Assembly (NCBI RefSeq): GCF_003589595.1
Contig: NW_020653726.1
Location: 20,402,387-20,466,386 of the forward strand
DNA length: 64,000 nt
Source of the DNA: Hyposmocoma kahamanoa
Taxonomy: Eukaryota > Arthropoda > Insecta > Lepidoptera > Cosmopterigidae
Direction: 5' to 3'
A program made the position numbers and the translations under genes. Below, piece by piece: positions 32,199 to 42,475 of the stretch. The notes below the pieces were generated by a model. The model was not told the origin of the DNA. It searched no databases and saw nothing but the letters and a program-made list of their open reading frames with translations. How positions within the stretch are numbered: the stretch's first letter is position 1; each line of letters starts with the position of its first letter.

Positions 32199-32808
32199 CC
32201 GCTCACGCGATGCGCTCATCCTACCGCAAAATGGCGGCTATTTGGTTTCGCAAATTAGAAAAGAATTCAGTTTAAATACAAGTTTTTATAAATAAAAATC
32301 ATTATCCTGCATTGCTAAATAAATACCCTCCGTACTACAACAAAAACATCTCAAATAAAATGAAGTAATACACCGCAAATCCTGCACTTAAAAAGCATTA
32401 ATGAAATTTTTGGTGTACTTGGGTAAATATGATAATATTCCGTTTGAGTGGTTCTAATGTTTACCAGGAAATTACTCCTTAATTAAAGTATAGTTTATAA
32501 ACATTTATATTCAGGGTAAACTTAAAAAACGCAACTTACGGTATGTTTTCAATAAATAAACACCGACATCACCAGCCCAAACAATAACACACACGATTGT
32601 CGTGTCGTATTTTTGAAGTTGTTTATTTTTTTAAATGACAGACTCAGACATTAAAAACTTTATGGTTTGCTAGAGTAGTTAACGAAGTAGCAATTAGTAT
32701 TAGTTCTTTTACCTGTTATAACTTCGATATCCGATAAATCGGTATAAAATCATCACCGGCACCTCTAGGTGTGGTATGCTTCCAGAGACGCATGAATCGC
32801 GTGAGCGG
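32199..32808 (-). mobile_element. MITE-M copy 3, complete, minus strand
   Basis: Begins CCGCTCACGCGATGCGC and ends ATCGCGTGAGCGG, in reverse orientation to copies 2, 4 and 6. It contains all interior landmarks. Its flanks are a GTAC site on the left and a CTAA site on the right, which are 181 bp apart in the unduplicated LINE-D sequence, not a normal pair of target duplicates. Confidence 0.88.
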
Positions 32809-32989
32809 CTAATAAGCAACTGGCTGGGAAATAATTTTCTGACATCAAACACTATAAAGACTAACTATATACGCTTTAGTTTAAATAGTCGCACTCAACC
32901 TGAGAAAGATTAAAATTCATATTTGTGATGACATACACAACAAAACCTGCAATTGTCAGAAACTAGAAAAGGTTGGAAGTGTAAGGTAC
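32809..32989 (+). repeat. 181-bp direct repeat, right copy
   Basis: Second copy of 32018-32198, running from CTAATAAGC to GTGTAAGGTAC. LINE-D continues from it without a break into CTGGGTGTTATCGTG. Confidence 0.92.
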
Positions 32990-33563
32990 CTGGGTGTTAT
33001 CGTGATTAGAGATTGTCTTAGCATGCCCTTGAACCTTGAACCTTGAACAAGCTTTTGGGAGAGTTAAAAAACTAATTTGGTTATTCAGGGTGCTTAGGCG
33101 GATTGTTCGAAGAAAAATGACTAACGATATTCAATATTCCTCAAAAAATCTTTTAAACGTAATATTCGTCACGTTAGTGCAGTCCGTCTTGGTGTACTGT
33201 GTCCCGGTTTGAGGCAGCGCGTCAAAGACAACATTTCTAGAGGTTGAGAGGGCACAACGAGCTTTGATTAAAGTTATGTAAAAAAAAGATGGATTACTCA
33301 GCATATAATATTTATCTCTTAAGTAATCTTCTATCAGTCAGAAAGCTATATATATTGCAAATAGTTCTTAAAATGCGTACAACATTAACCTAAGACACAA
33401 ATGTAGAAAATAAAAAAAGGAAGGATTATGTAGCACAGATTCCTAACACTAAATCAACATTTGCTGGTATGCAGTACAGTAGATGCTCATCTATCTATAT
33501 AATAAAATTAATAAAGAATTACATATATTTAAAAAAACCTATTAAGAATGCAAAAACATATTA

Positions 33564-34168
33564 TCCGCTCACGCGATATATGCAGCCGTAGACGCATACC
33601 ACACCTAGAGGTGCCGGTTATGATTTTATACCGATTTATCGGATATCGAAGTTGTAACAGGTAAAAGAACTAATACTAATTGCTATTTCGGTAACTACTC
33701 TAGCAAACCATAAAGTGTGAAATGCCTGGGTCTGTCATTTAAAAAAAAACAACTTCAAAAATACGTCACGACAATCGTGTGTGTTATTTTTGGGCTGGTG
33801 ATTTCGATGTTTATTTATTGAAAACATACCGTAAGTAGGGTTTTTTAAGTTTACCCTGAATATAAATGATTATAAACTATACTTTAAGGAGTATTTTCAT
33901 GGTAAACGTTAGAACCACTTAAACGGAATATTATCATATTTACCCAAGTACACCAAAAATTTCATTAGTGCTTTTTAAGTGCAGGATTTGCGGTGTATTA
34001 CTGCATTTTATTTGAGATGTTTTGGTTGTAGTACGGAGGGTATTTATTTAGCAATGCAGAATAATAATTTTTATTTATAAAAACTTGTATTTAAACTGAA
34101 TCCTTTTCTAATTTGCGAAACCAAATAGCCGTCATTTTGCGGTAGGATGAGCTCGTCGCGTGAGCGGC
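33564..34168 (+). mobile_element. MITE-M copy 4, complete (605 bp)
   Basis: TCCGCTCACGCGATAT at the left and GCGTGAGCGGC at the right, with TA outside each (33562-33563 and 34169-34170). Inserted in the same LINE-D relic as copy 3, in the opposite orientation. Interior landmarks as in copy 2. Confidence 0.88.
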
Positions 34169-34711
34169 TAAATAAATGGTTGAAATTACTTAATTACGAC
34201 GAAGTTGAGACGCTTCTGAAATCCATACAGTAGTATTCCCACATATACACTCATACACATTCACACATTAAATATTAATGCTACACATACAACTCAAAAT
34301 ACACTACGTGACTTGGTGCTGTACGCTCTTAATAGATAATAAATATTAAACCCCATAAATATATATATTTTAGATTTTTTATAGTTATTTTAGATTATTT
34401 AAAAACTAATATTCAAATCAATTTAAGTTTTGAAATGTTTAAATATTTTAAATACAATAAGTTTTATACATTAGAAAGCTATGGTTATGGAAGAGCGGAG
34501 TCTCCTGTCACAAACATTGCTATGCTTCAAAGTCCTCATACTATGATTCTAAAATGTAAACAGTTAAAGAAATAAACTATTATTATTATTATTTTAAGAT
34601 TTTTTCTTGTACTCGACTGAAGGTCGGATATTTGGAACCAGGTACGGGCCTAAGCCAAGTATTCTGGTTCGGTTGTGGTATTGTGAGGGGATGCGAGTGA
34701 GTGGTGATTTT

Positions 34712-34790
34712 TTTAAACCGACTTCAAAAAAGGAGGAGGTTCTCAATTCGACTGTATGTTCTTTTTTTTCTTTTTTTGGGTTGAATTATA
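34712..34790 (+). mobile_element. TIR-T terminal fragment
   Basis: AAACCGACTTCAAAAAAGGA followed by GGAGGTTCTCAATTCGACTG, the outer end of the family. The remainder is lost. Confidence 0.7.
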
Positions 34791-34911
34791 TGAATAAAAT
34801 GGGGTCAATATGCTGGCAGCGTTCCTCCATTGTATGGCTATGCTAATGCATTGGGACGAGGTAGCTGTCGTATGTTTCATCACCATGATTTTCAATAATT
34901 TTTTTGTAAAA

Positions 34912-35112
34912 TTACTCCACTAGTTTGTTATAATTATTAACACAAAAAACCTAGAAAAAAATTTTCTTCGATCCGGCTGGATTCGAACCAGCGTCTCCAA
35001 CCAAACCGTGTAAGCTTAGTTGGCATAGCGTCCAACACGGTTTGCTACAAGACGCTGGTTCATATCCAGCCGGATGGAAGGATTTTTTTCTATGTTCGTG
35101 TTTTGTATTAAC
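34912..35112. mobile_element. SINE-2 foldback dimer
   Basis: The left arm (34912-35010, minus orientation) ends AACCAAACCGTGTAA. The right arm (35012-35112, plus) runs GCTTAGTTGGCATAGCG, GACGCTGGTTCATATCCAGC and CGGATGGAAGGATTTTTTTC. The arms pair over about 60-90 bp. The B box in the right arm is GGTTCATATCC, one base away from the family form in each half. Confidence 0.75.
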
Positions 35113-35234
35113 AATAAGAGATTATTTTCCTTTGACTCAAATGGTCTTCCACACTGGTGAAAGAGCAGACATGTCCACAGCGTATTGAATAAAGAATCTG
35201 AAGATCACAATGCTATAGATCTTTTTTTTATATA

Positions 35235-35522
35235 TATAATACCAAGTGACGGGTCGAACAAGTCGTGCCAGAACCAGGCGGTGGCAAGCGACACGCCTGC
35301 CCATAACAGTTGCAGTGTAACTCAGAGCTTTAAATCATAAAGATCGGGCACCGCCACTGCACCCGTCACCCTGAGACATAAGTTAACTAGTCTCTTGCGC
35401 CTGTAATTTCACTAGCACCCTTATTCTTCACAACGGGAACACAGTAATGTGATCATTACTGATTGGCGGTAGATATAGGTGGCAGTACCTCCCTGGATGA
35501 GCTCTGACACAGTTCTGTAGTA
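35235..35522 (-). repeat. REP-3, complete, minus strand
   Basis: From the T-rich complement of the tail (TATATATAATACCAAGTGAC) through CACCCGTCACCCTGAGACAT to TCCCTGGATGAGCTCTGACA. About 285 bp. Confidence 0.8.
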
Positions 35523-36254
35523 CCACTCCATAAGTTTATCCACACCCTATTGAAACTCAATAAAACCTAATTATATAACAATAGAGCGTGTTAACAAAAC
35601 CAATATCCGTGTAATTCAGTTCCATTGTCTCTCTCTCACGATTTGAGTCGAAAACTTCCACAAAAGGCCCGTCGGGAATTTTCACTCCAGGAACGTCCAG
35701 TTTCTAACTTTAAACTCTTTGTGCAATCAAATGGCAATCAAATATTTGATAATTTTATTAGATTTTTAGAAAAGTCTTTCGTAAAAAAAATATAACAAAA
35801 TAAGAGGCGAATATTAAAGCGCACATTGTTTAATAAAAAATAATATAATCGAACTATAGAGTCTGTCTGTCTCTGACTTCGTAGTCTCTGATTTCGTAGG
35901 TGCTTTTAATATCGGAGATTTGTACATCCGGTTAAGGCTTAATATCGCTAATAAGACTAAATATCTTTTATCATTGCATGATTTTTAGCATTCTAAAGCA
36001 ATGCTTGTAAAAACATCTAAATTCAAAATATGGACTTTAGGTATTTTAATGCTTTGTCTACAATTCACTTATGTAAAAGATATACAAATAATTACAAAGT
36101 AATGTTGTTACTTTGGAAAAGGCTGGTGATTGCAGGATACAGTCACTGACTAAAATACAATGTTCAGAGCTCTAGACAGGAGCTAAATCAGGTATATTAA
36201 ATTTAGAAATTAAATAGTGAGGTAAATTATAAAACCAATATTAAAATTGGTAAA
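35523..36254. other. no feature recognised
   Basis: AT-rich. A tandem pair CTCTGACTTCGTAGT / CTCTGATTTCGTAGG lies near 35870-35900. No gene seen. Confidence 0.4.
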
Positions 36255-36556
36255 GTGATGACCTTTTATAAAAAATCCGACCTCAGAAGTTCGTGGTATT
36301 ATATAGTATACATCTATTTGCCAAGTTTCACTGAAATCGGTTACCGGAAAGTGCGCGAAACCGAATACATTCCCTAGTTTGTTACCCTTAAAGGTTATTT
36401 ACTTCAAATTCAAATGGGATAAATATTGAGGTACTCTCTTTCCAGCAAAAAAAAAAATCATCATAATCGGTTTACAAATTATCGGAATTATCGAGTAACG
36501 TAAATACAAAAAATACAATCGAATTGAGAACCTCATCCTTTTTTGTAATCGGTTAA
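36255..36556 (-). mobile_element. TIR-T arm, minus strand
   Basis: The reverse complement starts TTAACCGATTACAAAAAAGG and includes CGATTATGATGATTTTTTTT, TACCTCAATATTTATCCC and the CCGGTAACCGATTTCAG block. This inner block is also present in the 50.3-kb copy. Confidence 0.65.
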
Positions 36557-36759
36557 AAATGTCTTAAGTGTTAGGTATAATTTTATCATTATATACATAA
36601 ATATTTATGATCATAAACAATACTTACTTAGTTATTTTTTGGGTATGAACATACAGTACGTATTTATTTATTTTTTATTTGGTGTAATATGTTACAAGTA
36701 CTATGTATATATATGTATATATACACTTTATAATATTTAGGGTATGGTGGGTTTTGCAA

Positions 36760-37150
36760 TTGTATGACATGCAGGCACACTTTTACACTGACTCACACTT
36801 TTACACACATTTTCATTTCATACACTTTTACACATACTTGCACTGAGACATACGTAGGTTAATTAGTTCTTAATCTGTAGTGATATAAATTTTAATAGTT
36901 AAGTACCAGTTTAGTTATTTATAACATTCACTTATTTTATTTTTACTTCTTATTTGTATTTTTAATAATACTTAAAACTATATTAGGATTATTATTATTA
37001 TATAAGAGCAAACTGTTACTAAATTAAATTAGAAGAGCGGTGTTTCCTAACACAGGCCCTTTCAAGCCTAAAAGGAAACACCAGCCCCTGTAATATGCCT
37101 CTTGAAAGTAACCAATAAAACATTTTTATTTTTTTTATTTTTATTTTTTT
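36760..37150 (+). mobile_element. LINE-D 3' end (untranslated region and tail)
   Basis: CA-rich region ACACTTTTACACTGACTCAC at 36777, then AGAAGAGCGGTGTTTCC, CAGGCCCTTTCAAGCC and a T-rich tail. Same order as at 34230-34595 and 54540-54915. Confidence 0.65.
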
Positions 37151-37189
37151 ATATAATCATTATCGAGCTGTAACTGTTAAATACTTTGT

Positions 37190-37500
37190 ATTTAGTAGCA
37201 GTAGAGGTCCTTGTGAAAGAGTTCGTCCAGGGAAGTACTGCCACTTACCTATTACTAGCCAAGCAGTAATGTCAGCAATACTATGTTCCGGTTTTGAAGT
37301 GTAAGGGTGCTGGTGAAATTACATGGAAATTATAGGCACATGGGATTTGTCAACCTATGTTTCAGGGTGTCAGGTGCAGTGGCAGAGCCCCTCAGATCTA
37401 TGCGATTTAAAGCTCTGAGTGGCACTGCAACTGTTATCGTCAGCTTACCATCAGACGCACGACTTGTTCGTCCCGTCCCTTACAACGTAAAAAAATTATA
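37190..37500 (+). repeat. REP-3, complete, plus strand
   Basis: TTAGTAGCAGTAGAGGTCC at the start, GTTCCGGTTTTGAAGTG, AGCTCTGAGTGGCACTGC and CGTCCCGTCCCTTACAACG at the end. An AT-rich tail follows. Confidence 0.85.
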
Positions 37501-37655
37501 TATATATTAGAATAAATAGATTTGTCTTTCAATTTCTTATAATTTTAAACTAGGCTGTATGTATCTAAATACACACAAGCCAAATTTAAAAGACCTCTCT
37601 CTTGTCAAAAATGTCGGACGCTCTACTTTTCAAGTTTTTTGTTTTTAATTATTAA

Positions 37656-37865
37656 ACTGCCTCTGTGGACAAACGGTTACCATGCCGGACTGCCATGCAG
37701 AGGTCCTGGGTTCGATTCCCAGGCCGGGAGAAATCTGTGTATGGCCTACATTTATTTCTCTCGTGAGTTTGGGTGTAATTTGTGGTTGTCTATATATGTA
37801 GTGTCCATGGCACCCGCGACACAGGGTTTCCCTGTGTTCTAAGTTCTATGTTGAGTGTGTGCGTT
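37656..37865 (+). mobile_element. SINE-1, complete, plus strand
   Basis: A box TGGACAAACGG, B box GGTTCGATTCC, body CTCGTGAGTTTGGGTGTAAT and CATGGCACCCGCGACACAGG, and the terminal GTGTGTGCGTTAA. Confidence 0.9.
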
Positions 37866-38446
37866 AATTCCAATTAGAAAATTAATAAGTCTCAACCTAC
37901 ACTAAACAATGACTGAAAATTGCATTTTAACTAGTTCAACGATTCCAAAGTATGCCTAACTCCATAGTTAGTTCCGACTTCGTTACGTAAGTCCTTTTGG
38001 TAACGGATTCCATAGCTGTACTTACATTCTACTGTAGGTTCTATATCACGAAAGGGCCCTTCGTGAATCGAGGATCGAACGAAAAACTTTAAGGGTCGAA
38101 AACTAAAACAATCCGAGCGCAGGGAGGACTTAATTATCTATGTGGGGTCTATGACGCAGGTTCAAATTGAGATTGATTGCTTTATATGACTGTGAATGAG
38201 TGGTAGCAACCTAATAGGAAAACCGTTTCTCAAAAGGGAAACGGACCTACGATGTATTTATGATGGTTTATGAGAATCCACTTTTATCCCCACGTTAATA
38301 TCTTATGACGAGTCGGACCTCAAGGAAACTGTAAGTACGTGTAATTGCAAATTGTTGTCTTGTATGACCCATCTCATCATCACCATCATCAAATGCGGCA
38401 GAAGGGCGACATATTATACGTTGGGTTACTTTAATTAGATCGGTTA
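37866..38446. other. no feature recognised
   Basis: Balanced to AT-rich, no open frame with a domain. The short inverted pair GGGCCCTTCGTGAATCG near 38055 is weak. Confidence 0.4.
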
Positions 38447-38650
38447 ACCGCTCACGCGATACGTGCAGCCCTGGACGCATGTTGCCACATGCGATGCGTA
38501 CGTCTCTGGTTGCATAGCACACCTAGAGGTGCCGGCGACGAATTTATGCCGATTTATCTTATATCGAAAGTATAACAGGTAAAATAACTAATATTAATTG
38601 CTATTTTGGTAACTACTCTAGCAAACCATAGAGTTTTTGAATGTCTGTCA
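38447..38650 (+). mobile_element. MITE-M copy 5, left end only
   Basis: ACCGCTCACGCGATACG at the start, with TA just outside, then CACACCTAGAGGTGCCGG and AACTACTCTAGCAAACCATA. It stops after TGTCTGTCAT. About 40 extra bases (TGTTGCCACATGCGATGCG region) sit near the left end. Confidence 0.8.
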
Positions 38651-38754
38651 TAGCTTAGTTCGCGGTGTGAACCGAAGTATGAAAGGATGTCCCGGCTACG
38701 TGAGTTAAAAAAGCTTAGCTTCGTTCGCGGTGTGACCTGCGCGTCATCTAGACC

Positions 38755-38990
38755 CCGACTTCACGCATGATGTTAAAGATACCATCTCCCACAAACTTGC
38801 GCTAGTGTCCCATCAACGTCCCGGTACTTTGACCCACGTCGTTGCAAGACGCACCACGTTTCTGTAGCTAAGTCTTGGCCACCATTCGTTTGTCGCTTTA
38901 TTCCATCTGTCATCAGCATTCCTCGCAATGTCCTATTGAGCTCAATTTTAACTTCTTTGTTAAATGAAATTACAACAAAAAAGTTTAACT
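38755..38990 (-). pseudogene. RTE-like C-terminal remnant
   Basis: The minus-strand frame reads NDRWNKATNEWWPRLSYRN, then VVRLATTWVKVPGR, a stop, and ASLWEM. The W-rich spacing resembles the tail of RTE-type polymerases (RW..DI....GR.W). It is frame-broken and lacks the core. The assignment is moderate. Confidence 0.5.
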
Positions 38991-39009
38991 TTTGTATTGA
39001 ATTCATATT

Positions 39010-39310
39010 CAATTATTTTTTGGGAAATTACTTCACTAGTTTGTCATAATTATTAATACAAAGATCGAGCGAGCACTTAGAAAAAATTCCTTCGATCCAG
39101 CCGGATTCGAACTGATGTTAGAAGACGTCGGGTGACGAAATACTTTGATAGATTTCTCATAGATGGCGCTACGGCTATAAAGTCATTGAAAAACCAAGTA
39201 CAAAGATCCAACAAGCACATTGAAAAAATTGTTCTGTGGCTTAGTTGGCCTCTGACACGGTATGCTAGAAAACGTCGGTTCGAATCTTTGTAATAATAAT
39301 TATGACAATA
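39010..39310. mobile_element. SINE-2 foldback with leader
   Basis: A minus-oriented tail and B-box part (39010-39120) is followed by a plus copy that includes the leader segment CATAGATGGCGCTACGGC and ends GGTTCGAATCTTTGTAA. It is the same architecture as at 22.1 and 35.0 kb, but the leader is retained between the arms. Confidence 0.7.
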
Positions 39311-39864
39311 TTTTTTTTGTTAACATTAAAAGAAGCAAACTTTGTTAATATAAAACTGAACGTTACATCATTATTTTCCAGGACCAAGAGTAATAAATTA
39401 AATAATGTAAAAATATCACGATTTTAAATGTTAAAATGTATAAGAATAAAAAAATATATTATGTTGGGTCCGTTTCGCCATCTTGTCTAACACCGTATTA
39501 TTTATACTTATGAAACTTGAGTAACTCACACAAAGCACACAAAGGTTACACATTTCTTTTCAATTGAAAAATTCAGGTTTTTGTGTTAAAAATAAAACAA
39601 TTTTCCCAAATAATACATAATTTGAGTGTTAATTATTTAAAAAAAAAATTGCCTGTGGTGCCACATTTAACTCTAGAAATTTCGACGAACGAACTCAGGA
39701 GCGCTCTTCATGTTTTACGACAAACTTATGAGCTCATTTCGTTGTTGTACACAATAACTTTTTAAAACAAAACAACAATAACGTAAAACATAAATAAAAC
39801 AACATAACCTATTCACATTATCGCGCTGTTAATATAATAGTGTAGTAACTCGAAAAGTGCATTT
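39311..39864. other. no feature recognised
   Basis: Strongly AT-rich with A and T runs. No coding signal. Confidence 0.4.
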
Positions 39865-40050
39865 CTTCCAGAATCGATGAAAAACTCATTAAAATTTATG
39901 TATAGGTTCAAGTTTATCACATGCATCTAAACAATGTCTTACTTGCCAAATATGTCAAAAAATAAAAAGGAAAAATAACTTAATATTTTTGCGTAAGGAC
40001 TGTTTTGGCCAGAAGTAGCTCACATAAAGTTTGTCTCATTTTGACTTATT
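39865..40050 (+). repeat. diverged direct repeat, left copy
   Basis: Aligns with 40338-40525: CAGAATCGATGAAAAA / CAGAATCGACGAAAAA, ACTTGCCAAATATG / ACTTGCCAACTATA, GACTGTTTTGGCCAGAA / GACTATTTTGGCCAGAA and GTCTCATTTTGA in both. The copies bracket a LINE-A fragment. Confidence 0.7.
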
Positions 40051-40057
40051 AAAGACC

Positions 40058-40310
40058 CGTGTCTTTAATAAATGTGTTGCTAAGTAAGGCGCAATACAAT
40101 CAACTATAGAACTAATTACTCTGACTGAAAGACCATCAAGATCAGCAGTATTTTTTATGTTTGTAGACTTAAAGGCTTTAACAATATCATTTGGAAATAC
40201 ATGACGGAACCTTAAATTAGTGATAATAACTGCATTATTTTCCTTTAGTAAGGATTCAGCGGCGGTCGGAGATGAATTTAACGACTTAGTAGTCAAAATT
40301 GGAATGTCAG
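40058..40310 (-). pseudogene. LINE-A internal fragment with an inverted 20-bp end
   Basis: The minus-strand frame matches LINE-A from the position of residue 1 to about 72 (SPTAAESLLKENNAV, LRFRHVFPNDIVKAFKS, CIAPYLA) with very few changes. At the CIAPYLA end the next 20 bases, which read GTGTCTTTAATAAATGTGTT in the intact element, are present in inverted orientation and followed by a partial direct copy, making a short hairpin near 40050-40070. Both ends are internal to the element: no tail and no 5' end. Confidence 0.85.
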
Positions 40311-40337
40311 CAAAAATGTCAGAAGCAAGTTTATTTT

Positions 40338-40525
40338 CTCAGAATCGACGAAAAATTAATTACTTGCATCCCGTGGAAGATCTGTGTAAATTTATGTACA
40401 AGTTATTTCCCACTTGCCAACTATACAAATTTAAAAATAAAAGAGAAAATTAAATTTCATATTTTTCAACAATGACTATTTTGGCCAGAACTAAAGCGAG
40501 TCTCATTTTGAGTCATGTAGTTAAG
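40338..40525 (+). repeat. diverged direct repeat, right copy
   Basis: See 39865-40050. Divergence between the copies is clearly greater than between the enclosed LINE-A fragment and its relative at 11.2 kb. Confidence 0.7.
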
Positions 40526-42247
40526 TTGATATCTTTTAGTTGGTTTTTACAATATTCAAAGGACGATTTTATTGACGCGCAAAGAACCAAATTTTAGGTT
40601 CAGCAATGGTATAATCTTGAATTTACCATATTTTAAGTTACAACATTATTGTAGTAGCAGTGCATTATGTATAATATTGTAAATGAATTTTAAATTTAAA
40701 ACGGGAAATTAGAGCAATTTAAAGTTTTTTATGTCGGTTATGGTAGTCTCCGTTTTCTGTCTATGTTCCTCGAAGTTTAGATAAAATAACTGTACCTATT
40801 CCGATCCCTGGTGATAACAAACAAATCAACTAGATGGCGCTTATAGCACAGATATTTATGGATAGTGCCATCTACCCATACTAGCAAGCGTGAATTTTTT
40901 TTTTTGTAACACATAATGCCATCTATTTACACGCATATATTTTATCAAAGTTTAGAAATTAATTTCACCTAAAAGAAACACTTATATGGCAGCCATATTA
41001 AATAATGGCAAAAAGAAATTTTTGACCCCAAATTATGATTAAGGACTCCTTAAGACCCTCGCATGCCAATTTTCAGCCGGATCGAAGCAAAGTTTTTCTT
41101 CGGCCGCCATTTTGAAATCGCCATCTTCAATTTTTTAAACCCAGGCAGTTGACCAGTGTTACCCTCTATGACATTCCTTCGAGCACCTCCTACCTATCTC
41201 TAATAGTTTCCGTGATAGGAGGCTTTGAAATTTGTACGGCGGCATCTTGTTTATTTGAATTTCGAACATTTTTTAATTCCCGCAGAAATTGACCAGGGTG
41301 TATCTCATAAAAATGCATAAAAATCCCCCCTCATGTATTATAGTTTTTGCAGGCCGTTGATCACTCGTTTACATTTTCCACATTCAGGTCTTTTCATATT
41401 TGATTGTTTGCCTTGGAGCTTATCCGCGCACAATGGTATAAATATCTTTTTTCCACCATATCGGGAAGTATGCGTTCTATTTTTCTAAGTGAGTCTATAC
41501 TTGTAGCTTTATATATATAAAAAATTATAATAAAATGATAATAAAACTGCTTCCATGCTATTGATCAGCGCCATCTAGATGTAAGACTTTAAATCTTTTT
41601 CAGAGTTACGATCTATAGTATGGACATTACCAGTCTTCTTGAGTTATTGGTCTGGTAATAATGAGGAGGGCAGTAATATTAAGTATATTTATAAAGTAAT
41701 TAGCGTAAGAAGTTTGATCCAAATTAATTTTGAATTTTTAAGTATTGTCCCCGAATTACTTTTGCTATTCCGTTAATCCACTATCAAATAATTGACGTTT
41801 TTCTATACCCATCCTAACTAGTAATTCTGGCAGGAGTCACGATTTATCACGAGCTTAGAGCAAAGCCTTAAATATTCCAGAAGGTCGCCGAATGTTGAGC
41901 CGGATTGAACAAATTAATTTGAAAACCTTTGTCAAGTTGACTCATTATTATACTAAGTGTTTTTTTCATCATAGAATGAAAATTTTATATGTTCGTGTAA
42001 GATGTTTCATTTATGCGTACGTCTAAATTTGTACTAAAATCACTTTAGTACAATACAAAAGAGAATATACAATTAATAATAATAATAAAAGAAACATACC
42101 TAATTTGTGTACGACTCAACTCGGAGACTAATGTAGCACATGCCCTTTTGATCTCTCCTTCTGTTAACAAATCAGTAAAATAATTATATTACCAAACACA
42201 AACATTGATAACACAACTTGATAATCTATTCAATAACAATACAATAT
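40526..42247. other. no gene; possible old repeat at 40.9-41.4 kb
   Basis: Between 41090 and 41300 two similar segments follow each other: GCCGCCATTTTGAAATCG then GTTGACCAGTGTTACCC, and GGCGGCATCTTGTTTATTTG then ATTGACCAGGGTGTATC. This may be an ancient dispersed repeat. Other parts are AT-rich with no coding signal. Confidence 0.4.
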
Positions 42248-42475
42248 ATCATCATCATCATTGACAACCTGTTGTACGTCCAACTGTCGGACACGGGCCT
42301 CCTAATTTTACGCTATTACTATGACTATATTAGGACCACTATAGAGCGGTTGAGCAGAGATCTATATGTAGTTACATTTCATGTATAGTAACAAGTTCCT
42401 TGGTGAGAGCTGGACTCTGGACCTCTGGGGACCTATGTTACAGATTACCAGGCTCACTCCCTCTAGGTGTATAAA
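42248..42475 (+). repeat. RTE-type 3'-end fragment
   Basis: A CATCATCATC run, then CAACCTGTTGTACGTCCA and GGACACGGGCCTCCTA, the standard end of insect RTE-like elements, followed by about 180 bp of degraded sequence. Confidence 0.5.

Larger units (their letters stand above)
31990..34215 (+). pseudogene. LINE-D reverse transcriptase C-terminal relic
   Basis: Pieces in order: SVEKGMALISNWLGNNFLTL and NTIKTNYIRFSLNSRTQP (31995-32115), KLEKVGSARYLGV-like codons at the 32985 junction, AFGRVKKLIWLFRVLRRIV (33050-33105), VYCVPVWGSASKTTFLEVE and RAQRALIKVMYKK (33195-33285), then after MITE-M copy 4 NKWLKLLNYDEVETLLKSI (34170-34225). This is the usual segment downstream of the FADD motif in CR1/Jockey-type polymerases. 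Several frameshifts and stops are present. Part of the coding sequence (181 bp) is present twice because of the duplication around MITE-M copy 3. Confidence 0.75.
31985..34595 (+). mobile_element. LINE-D 3' half carrying two MITE-M insertions
   Basis: A non-LTR element 3' portion. After removing two MITE-M copies (32199-32808 and 33564-34168) the sequence reads continuously: reverse transcriptase C-terminal coding relic, a CA-rich 3' untranslated region (34230-34330), TATGGAAGAGCGGAGTCTCC near 34485 and an ATT-unit tail at 34578-34595. The same 3' end recurs at 36760-37150 and 54540-54915. Confidence 0.8.

Noticed and set aside
32018..32989. The 181-bp repeats read as a very long target-site duplication
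   Set aside because: Other MITE-M copies show only a TA-centred flank, and each end of the repeat falls on its own TA site; exchange between two insertions explains it better.
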